From assembly GCA_963585895.1 (NCBI GenBank), contig OY757921.1, positions 53,356,090 through 53,420,089 on the forward strand: a DNA stretch of 64,000 nt, given 5' to 3'. Below are positions 1-12,874 of the stretch, in pieces. The position numbers and the translations under genes were made by a program. The stretch comes from Sepioteuthis lessoniana (taxonomy: Eukaryota > Mollusca > Cephalopoda > Myopsida > Loliginidae). The notes beneath the pieces are model-generated. The model ran no database searches and was not told where the DNA came from. It saw nothing but the letters and a program-made list of their open reading frames with translations. Each line of letters begins with the position of its first letter. Position 1 is the first letter of the stretch.

Positions 1-521
1 TGATGAGTGGTGTGGGTGGAGTAAGGAAGTCAATACATCAGAGTTGATTGGCCAAAGGGTTAGGGTTAGGGTTACTATGTTGAGGTTTTAAAGGAGCTCA
101 GAAAGAGATTCCGTCGGAAGTGGCCAGCACTCTTCAAATCGAGTCAGTGGCATTTCCACCAGGACAATGCACCAGTCCACAACTCCATCCTTTTCAGAGA
201 CTCTTTGACCATGATGGACATCAAGACAGTTCCTCAGCCTTCCTATAGTTCAAAGCTTGCTTTCTGTGACTTTTGGTTATTCCCGAAGTTCTGAGGCTGT
301 CGTTATGAGACAATTGAGGAGATGAAAGAGGCTGTGACGAAGGTCATTGACACGCTCACACATGAGGACTTCCATGGGGCCTTCTATAAGTTGCTGTAAC
401 GGTACAACAAGTGCATTGCAGCCGTAGGAGATTACTTCGAAGGGGACTAGGGTTTTATGTGTGTACTATCAATAAAAGTGCCCATACGAAAAAAGTCTGG
501 AAACTTATTTAATGATCCTCG
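1..521 (+). mobile_element. mariner-family transposon, 3' part, internally deleted
   Basis: This is the same element as the fuller copy at 17910-19241, as shown by shared stretches such as the GHFHQDN-like catalytic region near 155-175 and an identical 3' end. The right terminal inverted repeat ends in a G at 521 and is followed by TA, the mariner target dinucleotide. The left part lies outside the window. About 440 bp of the transposase that is present in the other copy is missing between positions 56 and 75, and three GGGTTA repeats sit at the join. The reading frame is broken, so this is a dead fragment. Confidence 0.85.
57..74 (+). repeat. Three GGGTTA telomere-type repeats at a deletion junction
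   Basis: Three exact GGGTTA units lie exactly where the mariner sequence jumps from its N-terminal to its C-terminal half. The other mariner copy in this window has no such repeats at the matching place (18349-18355 continuing into coding sequence). Insertion of telomeric repeats during break repair is the simplest reading. Confidence 0.8.
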
Positions 522-624
522 TAGATGTTCTTCACAAAAAATATTTTCCTGGATAAGAGCTCAGAACAAAAATGTTGAGAATTATTTGAAATGAATAGCA
601 AAAATAAATATTCCTATTAGTTTT

Positions 625-687
<63 letters not shown>

Positions 688-1095
688 CCACTTAATGAAG
701 CATCATGGAAAGTTTTATGTGTAGTAGTGATTAATTGTAAAGTATTTTTTTAATTATTGCAACAATTAATACAGTTATCCCGGTTGCTGCACGAGATAAA
801 TAAAAGTTTATTTTGATAGTTTACTTACTTCCTTAATCTTATTTCCATTCAAAGATATTCATTTTTATCATATGAATGCTTTTCGTTCACCAAATTATTC
901 AACTTCAGATTAAAATTGTTTTACAACCATCTTAATCTGTTTGTCAGAGCTAGAAAATAATAGAAACTCATTCAAACATATTTCTATATTGTTTGATGTG
1001 AAATTGTCGTGTCCATTATATTCTACACAAAAATATTTCTTTCATACTGAATCTTTTTCGTATCTACATTTCTGACGGTCATGAGACTTGAATAG

Positions 1096-1165
<70 letters not shown>

Positions 1166-1924
1166 ATATGCTGTGTCTTAATTGGGTAGTGATTTGAATA
1201 AATCAATATCGATAATACTTTCAAATATCAATAGACTTAGATTCTCTTTTGACTCTATTAAAGGAATGGTTTTAGAACTTGAGATTTGGTTTTAGATTTT
1301 TACTTTTTGCAGCATATATATCATACACGATAACGGTAGGCCGATTAACAATAAACAGAATGTACCATATTTTAGCATATTAAATGTGAAAACCCCGAAT
1401 TTGTGGAAAATACATTTTAATACCTTATCCTACGTTGTAATAATACTAATTAAATAGCAAAATTCTTACGTCTTTTATGTTGGTATAAATGAATAAAATA
1501 AAAAAAAAACACAATGCATGAGATAGATATGCAATATTCGAAAATTTATTACATTTGTTTGACAGAATAAAGAATGATTCTGTTAAGTAAATTTTACAGT
1601 AAAAGAGTGATTCCCTTCATATCGTATTTGGGATGAAATCAGTCACATTTCTTCAAGCGACTATTTTCAGACGTTTCCGATTATTACCCAGACCTGCAAA
1701 ATATTTAGAAAAGTGTGCATTTATATAAAGTGCAAACAGATATGAAAACAACCAAACGTTTACAAGAATTTCTTCTACATAAGTTTTTCTAATTATTAAA
1801 ATTAAATTTAACCACGATTAGTGTCACAAAGGAAGAATCTTAAACGTTATTTATATGAGTTGATTATTGCTAGGCATATATGTTTGCATATGTGAGTGTA
1901 TGCGCGTAAATATACATTACTCCT
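522..1924. other. Gene-poor AT-rich stretch with two (AT)n arrays
   Basis: There are long AT dinucleotide arrays at about 630-686 and 1104-1161. The rest is AT-rich sequence in which I see no coding exon, RNA gene or recognisable transposon. It probably belongs to an intron or the 3' flank of the minus-strand vWA/EGF gene. Confidence 0.5.
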
Positions 1925-3530
1925 TGTGAGTTTTTCACGCCAGTATTAGCTGATGGTCTTTCACTGGAGTCTGAATGGATTCTTCTCTGTATTCTGGCCA
2001 ACCTCAACAATGCTATAGTTTGGATGATCTCTAATCATTTTCCGATTTCCTACTCCCCAAGCTTTCATACGAAACATTTTAGGATCGTTCTAAATGCACA
2101 ATTGGTATCACCGTTACCTTCATGTTCATAAACATTTGAATTCTCTGGCAAGATCTAAATATTTGTCTCTTTTTCGTTTCCTTTGATTTTCATTCTGTAG
2201 TCGGCCATGAAAGTAAATTTCACTATTGAGCAGGTCTTTTTTTGTAAACCATTAAATCTTGTCTTCTAGCTGGGATTAGGTGATTTGTTTGTATCTCAAA
2301 ATCAATTTGAATTTTGTGTCGTATTCTTCAGTACGAATTCTGGTTTGTGCATAAATCATCAAGCAGTATGGTTAAATCTAAATTTCTTGAAGAATTCCTT
2401 GTGGATCACCTTTTCTATCCAGTCGTGTCTACTCTTGTGCTCTTTTTGTGCTAGTTTGCTGCATTCGCTTAATATATGATAAATTGTTTCGTCTCTATCA
2501 TCACTTAATCCAAGCTTGCTATTCTTTTCCATCTTATCTATTTTGGTTGTAATATAATTTGTTCATATTGTGTTGTTTTGTGTTGCAATTAGAATTGATT
2601 CAGTTTCTTGATGAAAGCTTCGGTTTTGTAACCATGTACAAGAAATTTCGTGGGATATTTTATTTGTTTGTTCCTCAAATTATCCATGCAGTTGATTTTC
2701 TTCCCATTTCTGTTTTCTACTTATTTCTGTTGCTCTTTCTGGTCGCTTTAATAAGACTTTCTTTGCTCTTTTTTTCTGTATTTTTCGAGTCCCTGGGTTG
2801 TAACATCCATGCTATTTTCAAGGCTGGTGAACAATCTTCCCCCTTCTTTTCTTGACACTTATAGTCTATCAATCTCATATCTATTCTCTAGTGTTTTAGG
2901 CATCGTCATTAATTTTCCAATTCTCTCGTTCATTCGTAGAGTTCTTCTCTCGTCCCTTTTGAGAATGGTCCCGAGTATCTTACAAGGGGGCTGCACATGT
3001 GTTTATTCATTTGATGAGATTCTTGCTGCTGGTTTCGAGAATTTTTCTTCTTCGTCTGAGATACTTGTTTTTTTTTTCGTTTTTTTTTTTCTTTTTTTTT
3101 TCTTTCGTCTCTATTTATTTGATAATGACCGCTTTCCATATTCCGAAGTACTTGAGGGTATCCTTTTCTCCAAGCATTCAGATACTTTCTTGATTTGGTA
3201 GTTCTGTCTTTCTGTCATCAGTCTCGGTTTTTGTATCTCAATTACTGTATTAGGAGCTCGTTGATATGTTTCCCTATACATTTGTTGGTGTATTTCCGAT
3301 ATTTCAAGATCAAAAAAAACAACCTTTCTTCATTATAGTCCAAACTTGGTCACCGAGTGTTTTACTTGTTTTCTTAAATCTAACAAATTCTACCCAGATT
3401 TCTATAATTCTCTTATTATACTCTCTTTGTTTAGGGTTGCTCCAAAATAACTGCTAAGTTCAAGTTTGTTGTCCTCTGTAGTCTATTTTCTGCACTGTAG
3501 ACTCTGATTCAAGTGGTTACTTTGTCCATC
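1925..3530 (-). mobile_element. Degenerate non-LTR retroelement relic (family L)
   Basis: The stretch aligns by eye with 3836-5056 and 10940-12300, sharing blocks such as 'gctgatggtctttcactgga' near 1947 and the 'attccttgtggatcacctt' type block near 2393. In the best-preserved copy (10940-12300) the coding strand is minus and reads like the C-terminal tail of a LINE-type reverse transcriptase protein. Here all frames are broken. The apparent plus-strand ORFs in this interval are low-complexity Phe/Leu-rich readings of the antisense strand. Confidence 0.55.
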
Positions 3531-3835
3531 GTTTGTGAGCCTGACAACAGAACAGCCAACATTCACAGGATGCTGAAACGGTTCCTTCATGTTGTCTATC
3601 AAGGGAGCACCAGCCAGTCATGACACCTACACCTGTTATTTGGGTCCCATGTTTTGATTTGTCATTTTTTTATTGGATAGTATATTGTGGCTATACCAGA
3701 ACCGGGTGTTGTCTATTATCTGTGTTTCTGACACAGATGTGACCAAGAACCCTTATAGTAAGAGAAGACTTAAGCGGGTTACAAAAAATACATTTTTCAA
3801 ATTGTTAAGTTTTAACTTTACTGTTATTTACCCCT
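3531..3835. other. Unassigned spacer between LINE relics
   Basis: The sequence is of moderate GC and includes a block about transcript-like words at 3560-3640, but it has no open frame, splice pattern or repeat that I can name. It is probably further decayed retroelement sequence. Confidence 0.35.
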
Positions 3836-5056
3836 TCAGAGTTTTTCACATCAGCGTTGCCTGATGATCTTTCACTGAAGCTTGAGTGGAAGCAAATTTC
3901 ATCAAGTCTCCTGGACTCTTCTCAGTATTCTAGCTGATCTCAATAATGCAATAATTTGGATGGTCTCCGCTGGTTATTTCCAAGTCCTCCAGTCCTTTTA
4001 TTCATCCATCGGTGACTGTACCAAGAGCACCTTGGAGGTGCCCGTGGTGTAATGGTTGTCGTCGTAGGAAATGGACACAGCGACACGAGTTCAAATCCTG
4101 GATGAGACTGATTGCATATCACATAGCACTAATACCCTTGGGAAAGGTATGAATCCAATTATTCTCGCTCCAGCTATGGTTAAATAGTAGGGCAGACTGG
4201 GTTCTGCAGCCTTGGCGAAGCCACTAGTCTAGGAGAAGGAAAACTCTGAATTCAAACCTGTTAAACTACGCTTAAAAATTAACTTTGTGTCATATCCTGT
4301 CCGAGCGAGGGATTGTCACCAAGAGCACCAATTGCAATTAGTATTAACGTCACTTACATGTTCCACTGTTTTTCAGTTCCCTGGTAAGGTCTAGGTACTT
4401 ATCTTTCTTTTTGCTGTCTTTCAGTTTTAATTCCAGTGGTCAGCCAGGACAGAAATAGTTCACAATTCTGCAGATTCTCTTTTTTATTTTTTGTTGACTA
4501 TTATAAGGCCTGGTCTTCTGGTGATACGTTCATACATCAAAGTCCCATAGGAGTTTATGTGTCATTCTCCAGGACAGATGTTGGGTTGTGCATATACCAT
4601 TTGTTCGTATGGTAAAATTTAAATTTCTTGCACAATTCCCAGAGGATCACCTTGCACACCCAGTCGAGTCTAGTTTTATACTCTTTCTGTGCTAATTACT
4701 AAAATTCGCTTATCATGTGGTTGATCATTTCGTCTCTATCTCTACATAACCTATATCTGCTGTTTTGTTGTGTCTTATCTCTTCTTGCTTTGATATGATT
4801 GATCCTTTAGGCGTTGTTTTGGGCAGCTATAAGAAGAGATCCAGTTTCCCTCTCAAAGTTTCCCATTTTTAGGCATATCTACGTTTGCCCATATGAGATG
4901 TCACTTGTTAGACGTCCATACTGTTGTTTTTCTTCCCATTTTTCTTTTCTGATTATTTCTGTTCTTTTGCTCCTCGTGTTGTCAGTATTGTTTCTGGTGG
5001 CTGTAATTAGTCTTCCTCCGCTATTTTCTATTCCTACTATTAATGTACTAATATGA
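3836..5056 (-). mobile_element. Second family L non-LTR relic, split by a SINE
   Basis: It begins with the same 'agtttttcacatcagcgttg' block seen at 1928 and 10951, then continues through matching blocks to about 5050. A SINE with a clean target duplication interrupts it at 4032-4317. Without the SINE the two halves align continuously with the other relics, so the LINE insertion is older than the SINE. Confidence 0.6.
4032..4317 (+). mobile_element. tRNA-derived SINE with 12-bp target duplication
   Basis: The head contains pol III promoter elements: an A box around 4044-4054 (TGGTGTAATGG) and a B box around 4088-4100 (GAGTTCAAATCCT). The body ends near 4317. The direct repeat ACCAAGAGCACC occurs at 4020-4031 and 4318-4329, which marks retrotransposition. 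A closely similar copy is at 60538-60835. This resembles the tRNA-derived SINEs known from cephalopods; the family assignment is inference. Confidence 0.85.
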
Positions 5057-6471
5057 AAAAAAAGAAACACTTAAAAAGTAAAGGAAAATATACTTAATCA
5101 TAGTTTGAAAAGTATAGCTAAATTATTGTTAAAATTATAGTTGATTATTAGTGTAAATATATAGTTTAATTAATTTCTATACAGTCATTGATAATCTATA
5201 TAAAAATGAAATTAATTTAAAGAAAGATAAGTAATTATTAGTATAAGTATTAGTTTTAGTATTAGTTTTAGTATTCTTAGGATTGCATTTTACTGCAGCT
5301 TTTATGCATATGCATTTATCTAATGAACCAATATCGTCATGGGTACGGTTTCTTTTACAATTATTTGTACATTGATAATTATAGTAACTAAGAACTAACA
5401 ACCAGTTGGATATGATGACGACAGAAGCATGAAGAAAAAGTAATTATGTTTAATAACGATGACGTCACTACTTGATTTAGGAATACTATTGCTTTACTTA
5501 ATATTCATTATAAATTAATTATAAATGAAAGGATATCATTATATTATGAATCCTATTTAAATAAAAAATCCTCGGAATATTTCTGCCAGTAAAATGTATT
5601 TTTTATTTTAGTTTCATTTTTCCTTTCAATTGTTAACATCTCATTAAGTATATGTCAAAAGTATCAAGAAAAATTGTATGAAAAATAACTGCCTACTTAA
5701 ATTTAGAATAATTTGTTTCCCCTTTTGATTTTTGTCATATTTCAGGTAAATGTATTAATGCAATTTTTGAATTTTAATACAAGCCGTAAATGCATTCTTT
5801 TTCCCAGGGTTCATGTGAAAGAGAATATTTTCAATATTAATTACCTTCTACGTATGCTTACGGATTTAAAAAATTCGGCTCTCAAAGTGGTTTCTTTTAT
5901 CTTTTTAATCATTTTGATATTTTTTAAAGATTTTAGATTCTGTTATGAATCAAAAACCACTGCGTTTGTTCAAAGCATTCACCCTCTTCAAAGAATTACA
6001 TTCACATTCATATTTTATCTGTGGAAAATTACACGATGGAATTTCATTATGGAAAATCCCGATTAAATTTCACATCATTTTATTTGCCAAATAAAACTAG
6101 AGGTTTTAGGTGCACACACATGGGATTTGAATTAGATAAAAACGAATGATTCATTCTGAGCAGATGGAAATCGAGCGTTGATGTGCTTGAAGTGTAGCAT
6201 TTCATGTGTACGTGCGAAATAAATAGCTACTCTATAGCGACCACATTATGTATGAATACCAAATTCTTATATTATTTGCTAAGTTGAATTACAATCTGAA
6301 GTTATCTAAAAATTGTCATAATAAAGATAGGTTCGCTAAAGTATCATTGCACGCAAGACTGGCCTTGACCAAAGAATTTTTTTTTTCTATTAAGCCAATA
6401 AAGTAATCCCATGATATTCTATTAGAAATTAAGAGACTTTCAGTATACATGAATAACACTACAATACTTAC
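5057..6471 (-). other. Intron or 3' flank of the vWA/EGF gene
   Basis: There is no coding sequence that I can support. The part near 6190-6250 (around 'tgtacgtgcgaaataaatag') resembles 23965-24000, the intron left of the EGF exon at 24.3k, so this is an older copy of the same unit intron. A short AGTATT/AGTTTT repeat lies near 5240-5280. Confidence 0.5.
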
Positions 6472-6582
6472 GATATGCACAGGTTCTACCAACAAAACCA
6501 TGAAGACATAAGCAGCGTGTTGTGTTTCCATATGCAATACACCTTCCATGATGCTTACACGGATTTCTGTGACAGGGATGAA
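6472..6582 (-). CDS. EGF-like exon 1 (leftmost, diverged copy)
   Basis: This 111-bp internal exon encodes one EGF-like domain. On the minus strand the acceptor TTTTTCAG precedes 6582 and the donor GTAAGT follows 6472. Read in phase 1 it gives 36 complete codons starting HPCHRNPCKHHGRC and ending GRTCAY. All six EGF cysteines are present in the order C, C, C, C-x-C, C, with the usual Gly-Phe before the last cysteine. It has no acidic residues and no calcium-binding EGF signature. It differs from the right-hand copies at several residues (for instance LHGFVG instead of RFGFAG), as expected for an older paralogue. A good donor means the gene continues to the left. Extracellular protein interaction is the family role. 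Confidence 0.85.
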
Positions 6583-7277
6583 CTGAAAAACAACAAATGA
6601 TCTCATTTAATTTTTTTATTTATCTTCCAGTGTGTTTGTCCATATCTATCTATCTATCTATCTATCTATCTGTCTGTCTTTCTGTCTTTCTGTCACTGTT
6701 ATATATTAAATGACCTGTAGAATCCATTGTGAGTATAATGGAGAAGGTTTATTCATATTAATTAATTTCTGAAACTTTCAATTCAGTCGTCTGTATATAA
6801 TTATATGATAAAACGATATGGTTAGAAAAGGAGAGTCGCTTAAAATATCTTTGAGTGAATAAGAAACACAAACTAAAATATACCAAAAGAGGTTTATTTT
6901 TCAACAGCGTCCACCTTGCGGTCCAAAAACTTATCCCAAGAATACCATTGGTAAAAAATGTCATCAGCAATGGATATGACGTCATCAAATGAACTTTTCA
7001 GCCAATGAACTTTTAAGCCCGCTCAACTTTTTACAAGAAACTTTGTGAAAGTGGGTTTTAATTTTTTTTTCACGAACTAAATTGATACTTAGTTATCTAA
7101 ATAATGAAACAAATTCATTTAATTCATAGTTAATAATATTTAAGAGTAAAAGTCAATTAATTTATTTTCTAGAATAAAATTGTTCAGGCCTTTAATATTC
7201 TAAATTTTACTCCGGAATTTCAGTTTAACAGAATGTTCATTCAGATATATTTTGCAAAATTTTCTGAAAATAAATAC

Positions 7278-7429
<152 letters not shown>

Positions 7430-7928
7430 ATACTCTATACCTTCGAAAATCCGAAAACAAACTTAATAATAAATAGAAAATTAAAGTTGAAATTCAAAGA
7501 CATCAAGTTGAAGTGCACGAAAAATAATTTTTCCTCTGATTTTTTCATTAGAAAAATTTTTTTTTTTCAGAAGAAGCATAAAAAAATAAGTAAACTGCTC
7601 TACGATAGCCGAATAGACGAAATCATTAAGAAATTCAATTTTAAGAATACATCTGAATATTTTGTTTTTCATAATGGAAACATTTATGTAATTTTTGCTC
7701 TTTTAATCGTTCTCTCACAACATGCACAAAATTCCCACATGGGTGATATAAATATATGCTTGCAGGTAACGAATTCTGTGTGATTAAGATCATTTTCATT
7801 ATCTGTAGGATAAATACAATTCCCACGACGCCGTATGATGTCAAACAATATCAATCAATGGACAGAAATTCAATAACTTTCCCCTGCCAAGATACAAGAC
7901 ACAACGGAAACATAGTTGTAAACATAGA

Positions 7929-7962
<34 letters not shown>

Positions 7963-8344
7963 GTGCGTGCGTGCGTAAGAGAGAACCAGAGAAAGAGAGT
8001 AATATACAGAGATAGAGAGAAGACGGCAAAGTAATCCGAGCAATCTATCCATCTATTGTCTATGATATCAAGTTTGTGCAAAGCAAATTATCAGTGGCAT
8101 ACTTTTGTCAATAGAATATTATATGTTATTCACATTCACTGCTTATTTGATTTTTCGATTCAGTGATTTTGAATACTCAGGGATTAACCTGATTAAAGGT
8201 TCAGAATATTTACTGTACGCATTTTCTAAATGACTCTTTAACATTATTATACATAAAATAACTAAATACTTAATCATTGGAATTTTTGAAATAACAATTC
8301 AGTCACGCCATACTTGAAAAAAATTCAATACATTAATTGAATTC

Positions 8345-8498
<154 letters not shown>

Positions 8499-9130
8499 TG
8501 CACGACTGTATTTAAAAAAATTAAAATTATTCAGTAGTGTTTTTAAATTTAAGAAACTTGGAGAAACGTTGTCGTTCAAACATTAGCCTTCAGACTGAAA
8601 ATATCTCTATTTAGTTGAAACTTGAAAGCTTAAGAAAGTAAAATATTTTCGAAAATTTCCACTTAAAATTTTCTTAATGTAAACAGGTATTGAAAAATTA
8701 TACTTTTCTAAATATATATTCTTCTGTTCTTATATATTAATATTGATATGAGAATATAAAAGTGTGTGTGAGTGTATGTGAGTGTGAAAGAGAGACAGAG
8801 AGAGAAAAAGAGACAAAGTGAGAGAGAAAGATAGACAAACAAAAAGAGAGAAGTAAAACCTATGTTACTTTTTTGTGGATGACATTTCTAACCTGCTAAG
8901 TACCCTAAAACAGAATTGTTTGAATACTGTTGATCAATATATGAAGACATAATACAATTTTGTTGTTCATTATTATTATTTGTATTTGAAATGGAATAAT
9001 ATTCAGCATACTTACAAAAAACAATTAGAACTTTGATATACCTATTTTATAGATTTCTATTATATTTCATTCTGCTTCGTATATTTTCTTAATACGTTTC
9101 TGAACACGTGTAAATAAATATACATTATAT

Positions 9131-9132
<2 letters not shown>

Positions 9133-9191
<59 letters not shown>
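9133..9191. repeat. (GT)n microsatellite
   Basis: An uninterrupted GT array of about 59 bases inside the intron upstream of EGF exon 1. Confidence 0.95.
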
Positions 9192-9192
<1 letters not shown>

Positions 9193-9613
9193 ATAATCGT
9201 CTGCTTGAGAGAAAGATAGAACTACAGATAGGCAGACAGGGAAACGAAGGGTTTGAGACATTTTGCACTGGTCATATTTCCTTAATTTTACGTACAAAAA
9301 CTTGAAAAAAATTTTATAATCATCGTCAACTTATGGATATATGTTGGAATTCTAAATATAGAATATATATACAGTTACATAGTGTAATATCGATACTTTT
9401 ATGATTCATGTAAAAAAAATCCTTAATGCTTCCTATATTTTCCAACATTTCTATTAAACTTTTCCAATAATGTAATTTCATGGAATCATATATGAAAGGG
9501 CATGAAATACGATTCGATTTAGTAAGGCGAAATATTCATTGCTGAAGAGATTTAATAGGTTATTGAGAGAAGATTTTATGAATAGTAATTTTCATTTCTA
9601 AACATACACATAC

Positions 9614-10179
9614 CTTTACATGTCCTCTTGGTTATTTTATTCACAACATATTTTAAGGCAGAAAAGTTTTTAACTGTGAGTTTAAACAGGGATGTCGGTT
9701 GACTTGCCATATCTCTCAGTTCTGAATGTCGGATGTTCTTTCCAACACCAATACTGATGATAAGGACACCTGATCTTTTGAGTTTGTAAGCCTCTTTTCT
9801 GACGGCTCTTACGTTAGAAGATTTACCGTCTGTTAAAACAATGGCAATATTTGGTACACGTCGTCGATCCCCATGTCTCTTCTAAATACACTCCGTCTAA
9901 GTTTTCGAAGAGCATAGTGAGTATTAGTGCCACCCCTACGGTATCTGATTCTATGGATTGCACGGATCAAGGACCTCTTATTATGATGTCTATTAAGGTG
10001 GAAGTTAACGACTGCTTTTGTACTGAACGAAACAACAGCAACACGGACATTCTTCCAGCCTATTCTTAAAGATCGAACAATGCCGATTATAAATCTCTTC
10101 ATTCTAAAGAAGTTTCTTTTCTTTACACTTCCAGAATCATCGAGCACAAATGCAATGTCTGATACTGTGTTCCGACACA
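9614..10179 (-). pseudogene. vWA exon, copy A, with 1-bp frameshift
   Basis: This exon has the same limits as the six intact vWA exons: acceptor AG before 10179 (here GAG rather than CAG) and donor GTATGT after 9614. It is 566 bp, not 567. One base is missing around 9875-9882, at the codons for the Arg-Arg-Arg-His stretch, so translation leaves frame after residue about 99 and stops early. The MIDAS DxSxS residues (DDSGS) and the GGTNT threonine lie before the break; the LTDG aspartate lies after it. Other changes include Ala to Ser near the start (TVSDIAF) and Gly to Val at N-V-R-A-V. The exon is about 98 percent identical to the others while its introns are clearly more diverged. Because the exon is phase 1-1, skipping it would keep the frame. 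A sequencing error is possible. Confidence 0.8.
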
Positions 10180-10939
10180 CTCAAAAAAAAACAAAAAAAC
10201 AAAAACGAGAGAGCTTACATTTAGTTATCGACTATTTATTGTTTTGTAATTAATATTTCCTCTAAACTCCACAATCGATATCATAATTTCGTAATTTCCT
10301 TTTGTGGCTTCATTTTTTTTTCCCAAACATAAAATAATCACAAATGATTGCATCTTGATAGAGAATTATGCACTGAGCGAACCAAATTTACGCTTGCAAT
10401 TTACAATTGAATTAGATTACACATAATAATTATTTGTGAATTCATCTGTCTATAAGCATTGAAAATCTAGGTTAAAAATACATAAAGCCATAAAAGTATA
10501 AGTAGATCTATACGAGTATCTTTATGCCAAGCCATAACGTATATAAAACTGTATAAATTAGGATGTTAAGTGTTCCAAAGATGGAAAATATCTTATGTGA
10601 AAATTTTAAAACATCCACCGTAAAACAGAAAAGAACCGTTATCTTACTAAAGGATTTCTCACAAAGAAGATCACTGTAATAATAAAATAATGAAACGATT
10701 ACTTCTTAATGTCTATGACAAAGTGAAGTCTTTGTACCTAGTACGATTTAAGATCAACAGCTAAAAACATTTTAAATGTTCGTTGTAACAGGATGGTCTA
10801 ATTGGAATAACTAAAGATTCTCTATATTATTAGTAGTAGTCGTACTCCGGGTAATATATTATACCCTTTTAAAAGTTTTTTCACACGAGCGTTAGGTAAC
10901 AGTTTTTCACTGGAATTTATTATCAATATTATTATTATT
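10180..10939 (-). other. Intron upstream of vWA copy A
   Basis: Non-coding. The portion around 10500-10560 (with 'gtagatctatac') matches the same intron position in the right-hand units (for example 28495-28550), so it is an older copy of the unit intron. Confidence 0.6.
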
Positions 10940-12300
10940 TACTCCTTTAGAGTTTTTCACATCAGTGTTAGCTGATGGTTTTTCCCGGAGTTGGAGTGAC
11001 AGCAAGTCTCCTCAAGTCACCAGGACTCGTCTCAGGATTCTGGCCGTTCTCATCAATGCTGTCATTTGGATAGTCTCTACCCGTCCGCCAACTTCGAAGT
11101 CCTCCAGGCCTTTTAATAATCCTTTAGTTATTGTGCCAAAAGCACCAATCCCAATTGATGCAATCGTCACTTTCATGTTCCACACTTTTTTCAATTCTCA
11201 AGGTCGAGGTACTTATCCTTCTTTGCACATTCCTCCTGATTTATTCTGTGGTCTGATGGGACAGCAAAGTCAACAATTTTGCAAATTGTCAATATTATTA
11301 TTATTATTATTAGTTATATAATTTGAAAATTTTCACTGTTGAGTCAATGGATGGTTTTCACTGGAGTTTGAGTGACAGCAAATCACCACAGATCTTCAAG
11401 ACCCTCCTCAATATTTTTTCTGATCTTTATAATGCCGTAGATGGAATGGTTTCCATTTCTCCTTCGATTTCCAAAACTTCTTACAATAGGTATCGCCATT
11501 AATGTGCTATTTTACAGCTTTCATAGTTCTCTGGCGAGGTGTAAGGATGTGTCCCTCTTTTTTATCACTGATTTACACTCAGTGGTCCCCGTGGACAGAA
11601 AAATCAGTTAAACTACAATTTTTCTGTTTTTTATCATCATTATGTATGGTGTTTTGGTTATATGTTCCGTTTGTATCCTAAAATTCCAGTTAATTTCATT
11701 CGTCAGATTCTCGCTTATACAATTACCATTTGGTAGTATAAACAAATTTTAATTTCATTCAGAATTCCCACACGATCAACTTTCTCACCCGGTCATATCT
11801 AGTCCTATATTTCCTTTGCTACATACGATTATTATTATATGATTAAAGGTTTTCTCTATATCACCTCAAAATCTACACTTGCTATTTTTATGCGTCTCAG
11901 GTATTTTTGATTTGACATAATTGTACCTGATGACGTTGTTTTGTATTTGTTCGTAGAGACAATTTATCTTGTTTCCCAATGTTTACTTTCCGTAGCCATG
12001 TTCAGGTTTTCTAATATGAGAGTTTATTGATTTGTCTCTTAAAACATCCATACAGTTGCTTCTTTTGACATGTTACTGGCTGCTGTAATTAGTCTTTAAT
12101 TGTTTTTTTAATGTAGTCTTCTAGTACACCAACTGATACATCTAGTTCATCTTCAATGTTGGCGTAGTTTCTTCCTATTTTTTCGTGATTCATGTGGACT
12201 CTCCATGTCCTCTCTCGGATTTATGTCTTTGTGCATCGTCATTAAGTTTTTTGTTCTCTCAGTAATCGTTTCGCGTCTGTCATTGTCTGTATTTTATAGA
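10940..12300 (-). mobile_element. Family L non-LTR relic, best-preserved copy
   Basis: The minus strand from 11194 to 11012 reads open for 60 residues with a run ending T-A-R-I-L-R-R-V-L, preceded by a hydrophobic Val/Ile/Gly segment. I recognise this as the kind of C-terminal tail found in LINE reverse transcriptase proteins of molluscs and cnidarians; the family name is uncertain. The rest is broken. Short ATT runs flank it (10920-10940, 11290-11312, 12315-12341). The right-hand units carry a shorter relic of the same kind (for example 28560-28870, with a 66-codon minus-strand open frame in sister units). Confidence 0.6.
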
Positions 12301-12314
12301 GTGAACGCAAATTA

Positions 12315-12660
12315 TTATAATTATTATTATTATTATTATTAGTTTTTGTTTTAATATTAGTTGGCGTGGAGGAGTAGTGGTAACAGTAGTAAAGTGTGCT
12401 CTATTGTCTGTTTGTTTAGTTTTTTTTGTTTAGTTTTGTTTTCTTTGATTATTAGTCGGTGCTAATTCATCATATAGGATTTCGGAAAACATTCGCATCT
12501 CTGTTCTCATGAGTTTTTTAAATGATGGACAAAATCTTATCTGAAAATGATACTAACCTACGTTTATTTGAGGGCGAACCGCTAAAAAGAGAAATATAGC
12601 ACAAGCGTATAAATTATCGTATGTAAGGTGTAAATGTTTTTCAACATATCACTCAAATAT
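12315..12660. other. Unit intron: (ATT)n plus possible gypsy integrase remnant
   Basis: The (ATT)n run and the following 'agtggtaacagtagtaa' block match the unit intron at 28900-28980. From about 12453 the sequence matches both 21745-21935 (immediately after a clear gypsy integrase) and 29046-29240. The shared block may be a very old integrase fragment carried by every unit. Confidence 0.5.
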
Positions 12661-12874
12661 TTTCATATATGAAAGCACGTCACTTTTGCTCCTGTTCTAT
12701 TATTACGTCTTTGCAATTTTTGGAGTCATTAATCGGAGATATTATTGCTCATTGAATTTTCTTATATAAAGACATGATTTATTAATTGTATATTTGCAAT
12801 CGGTAATTCCCAAAGACATAAATAACTTTCGTAACATTAGATATTTAATGTGATTCTGTGAAATTTTATTGCAT

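Noticed and set aside
57..74. Chromosome end
   Set aside because: Only three telomeric units are present, flanked on both sides by mariner sequence.
2285..3457. Cluster of Phe/Leu-rich plus-strand ORFs suggesting membrane proteins
   Set aside because: The interval aligns with minus-strand LINE relics; the ORFs are antisense T-rich readings without splice or start context.
4032..4105. Possible tRNA gene at the head of the SINE
   Set aside because: It belongs to a 286-bp retroposed element with target duplication and has a sister at 60538.
6968..6982. TGACGTCA palindrome as a CRE promoter site (another GACGTCA at 5460)
   Set aside because: An 8-bp motif in a 64-kb intronic region is expected by chance, and no promoter or first exon lies nearby.
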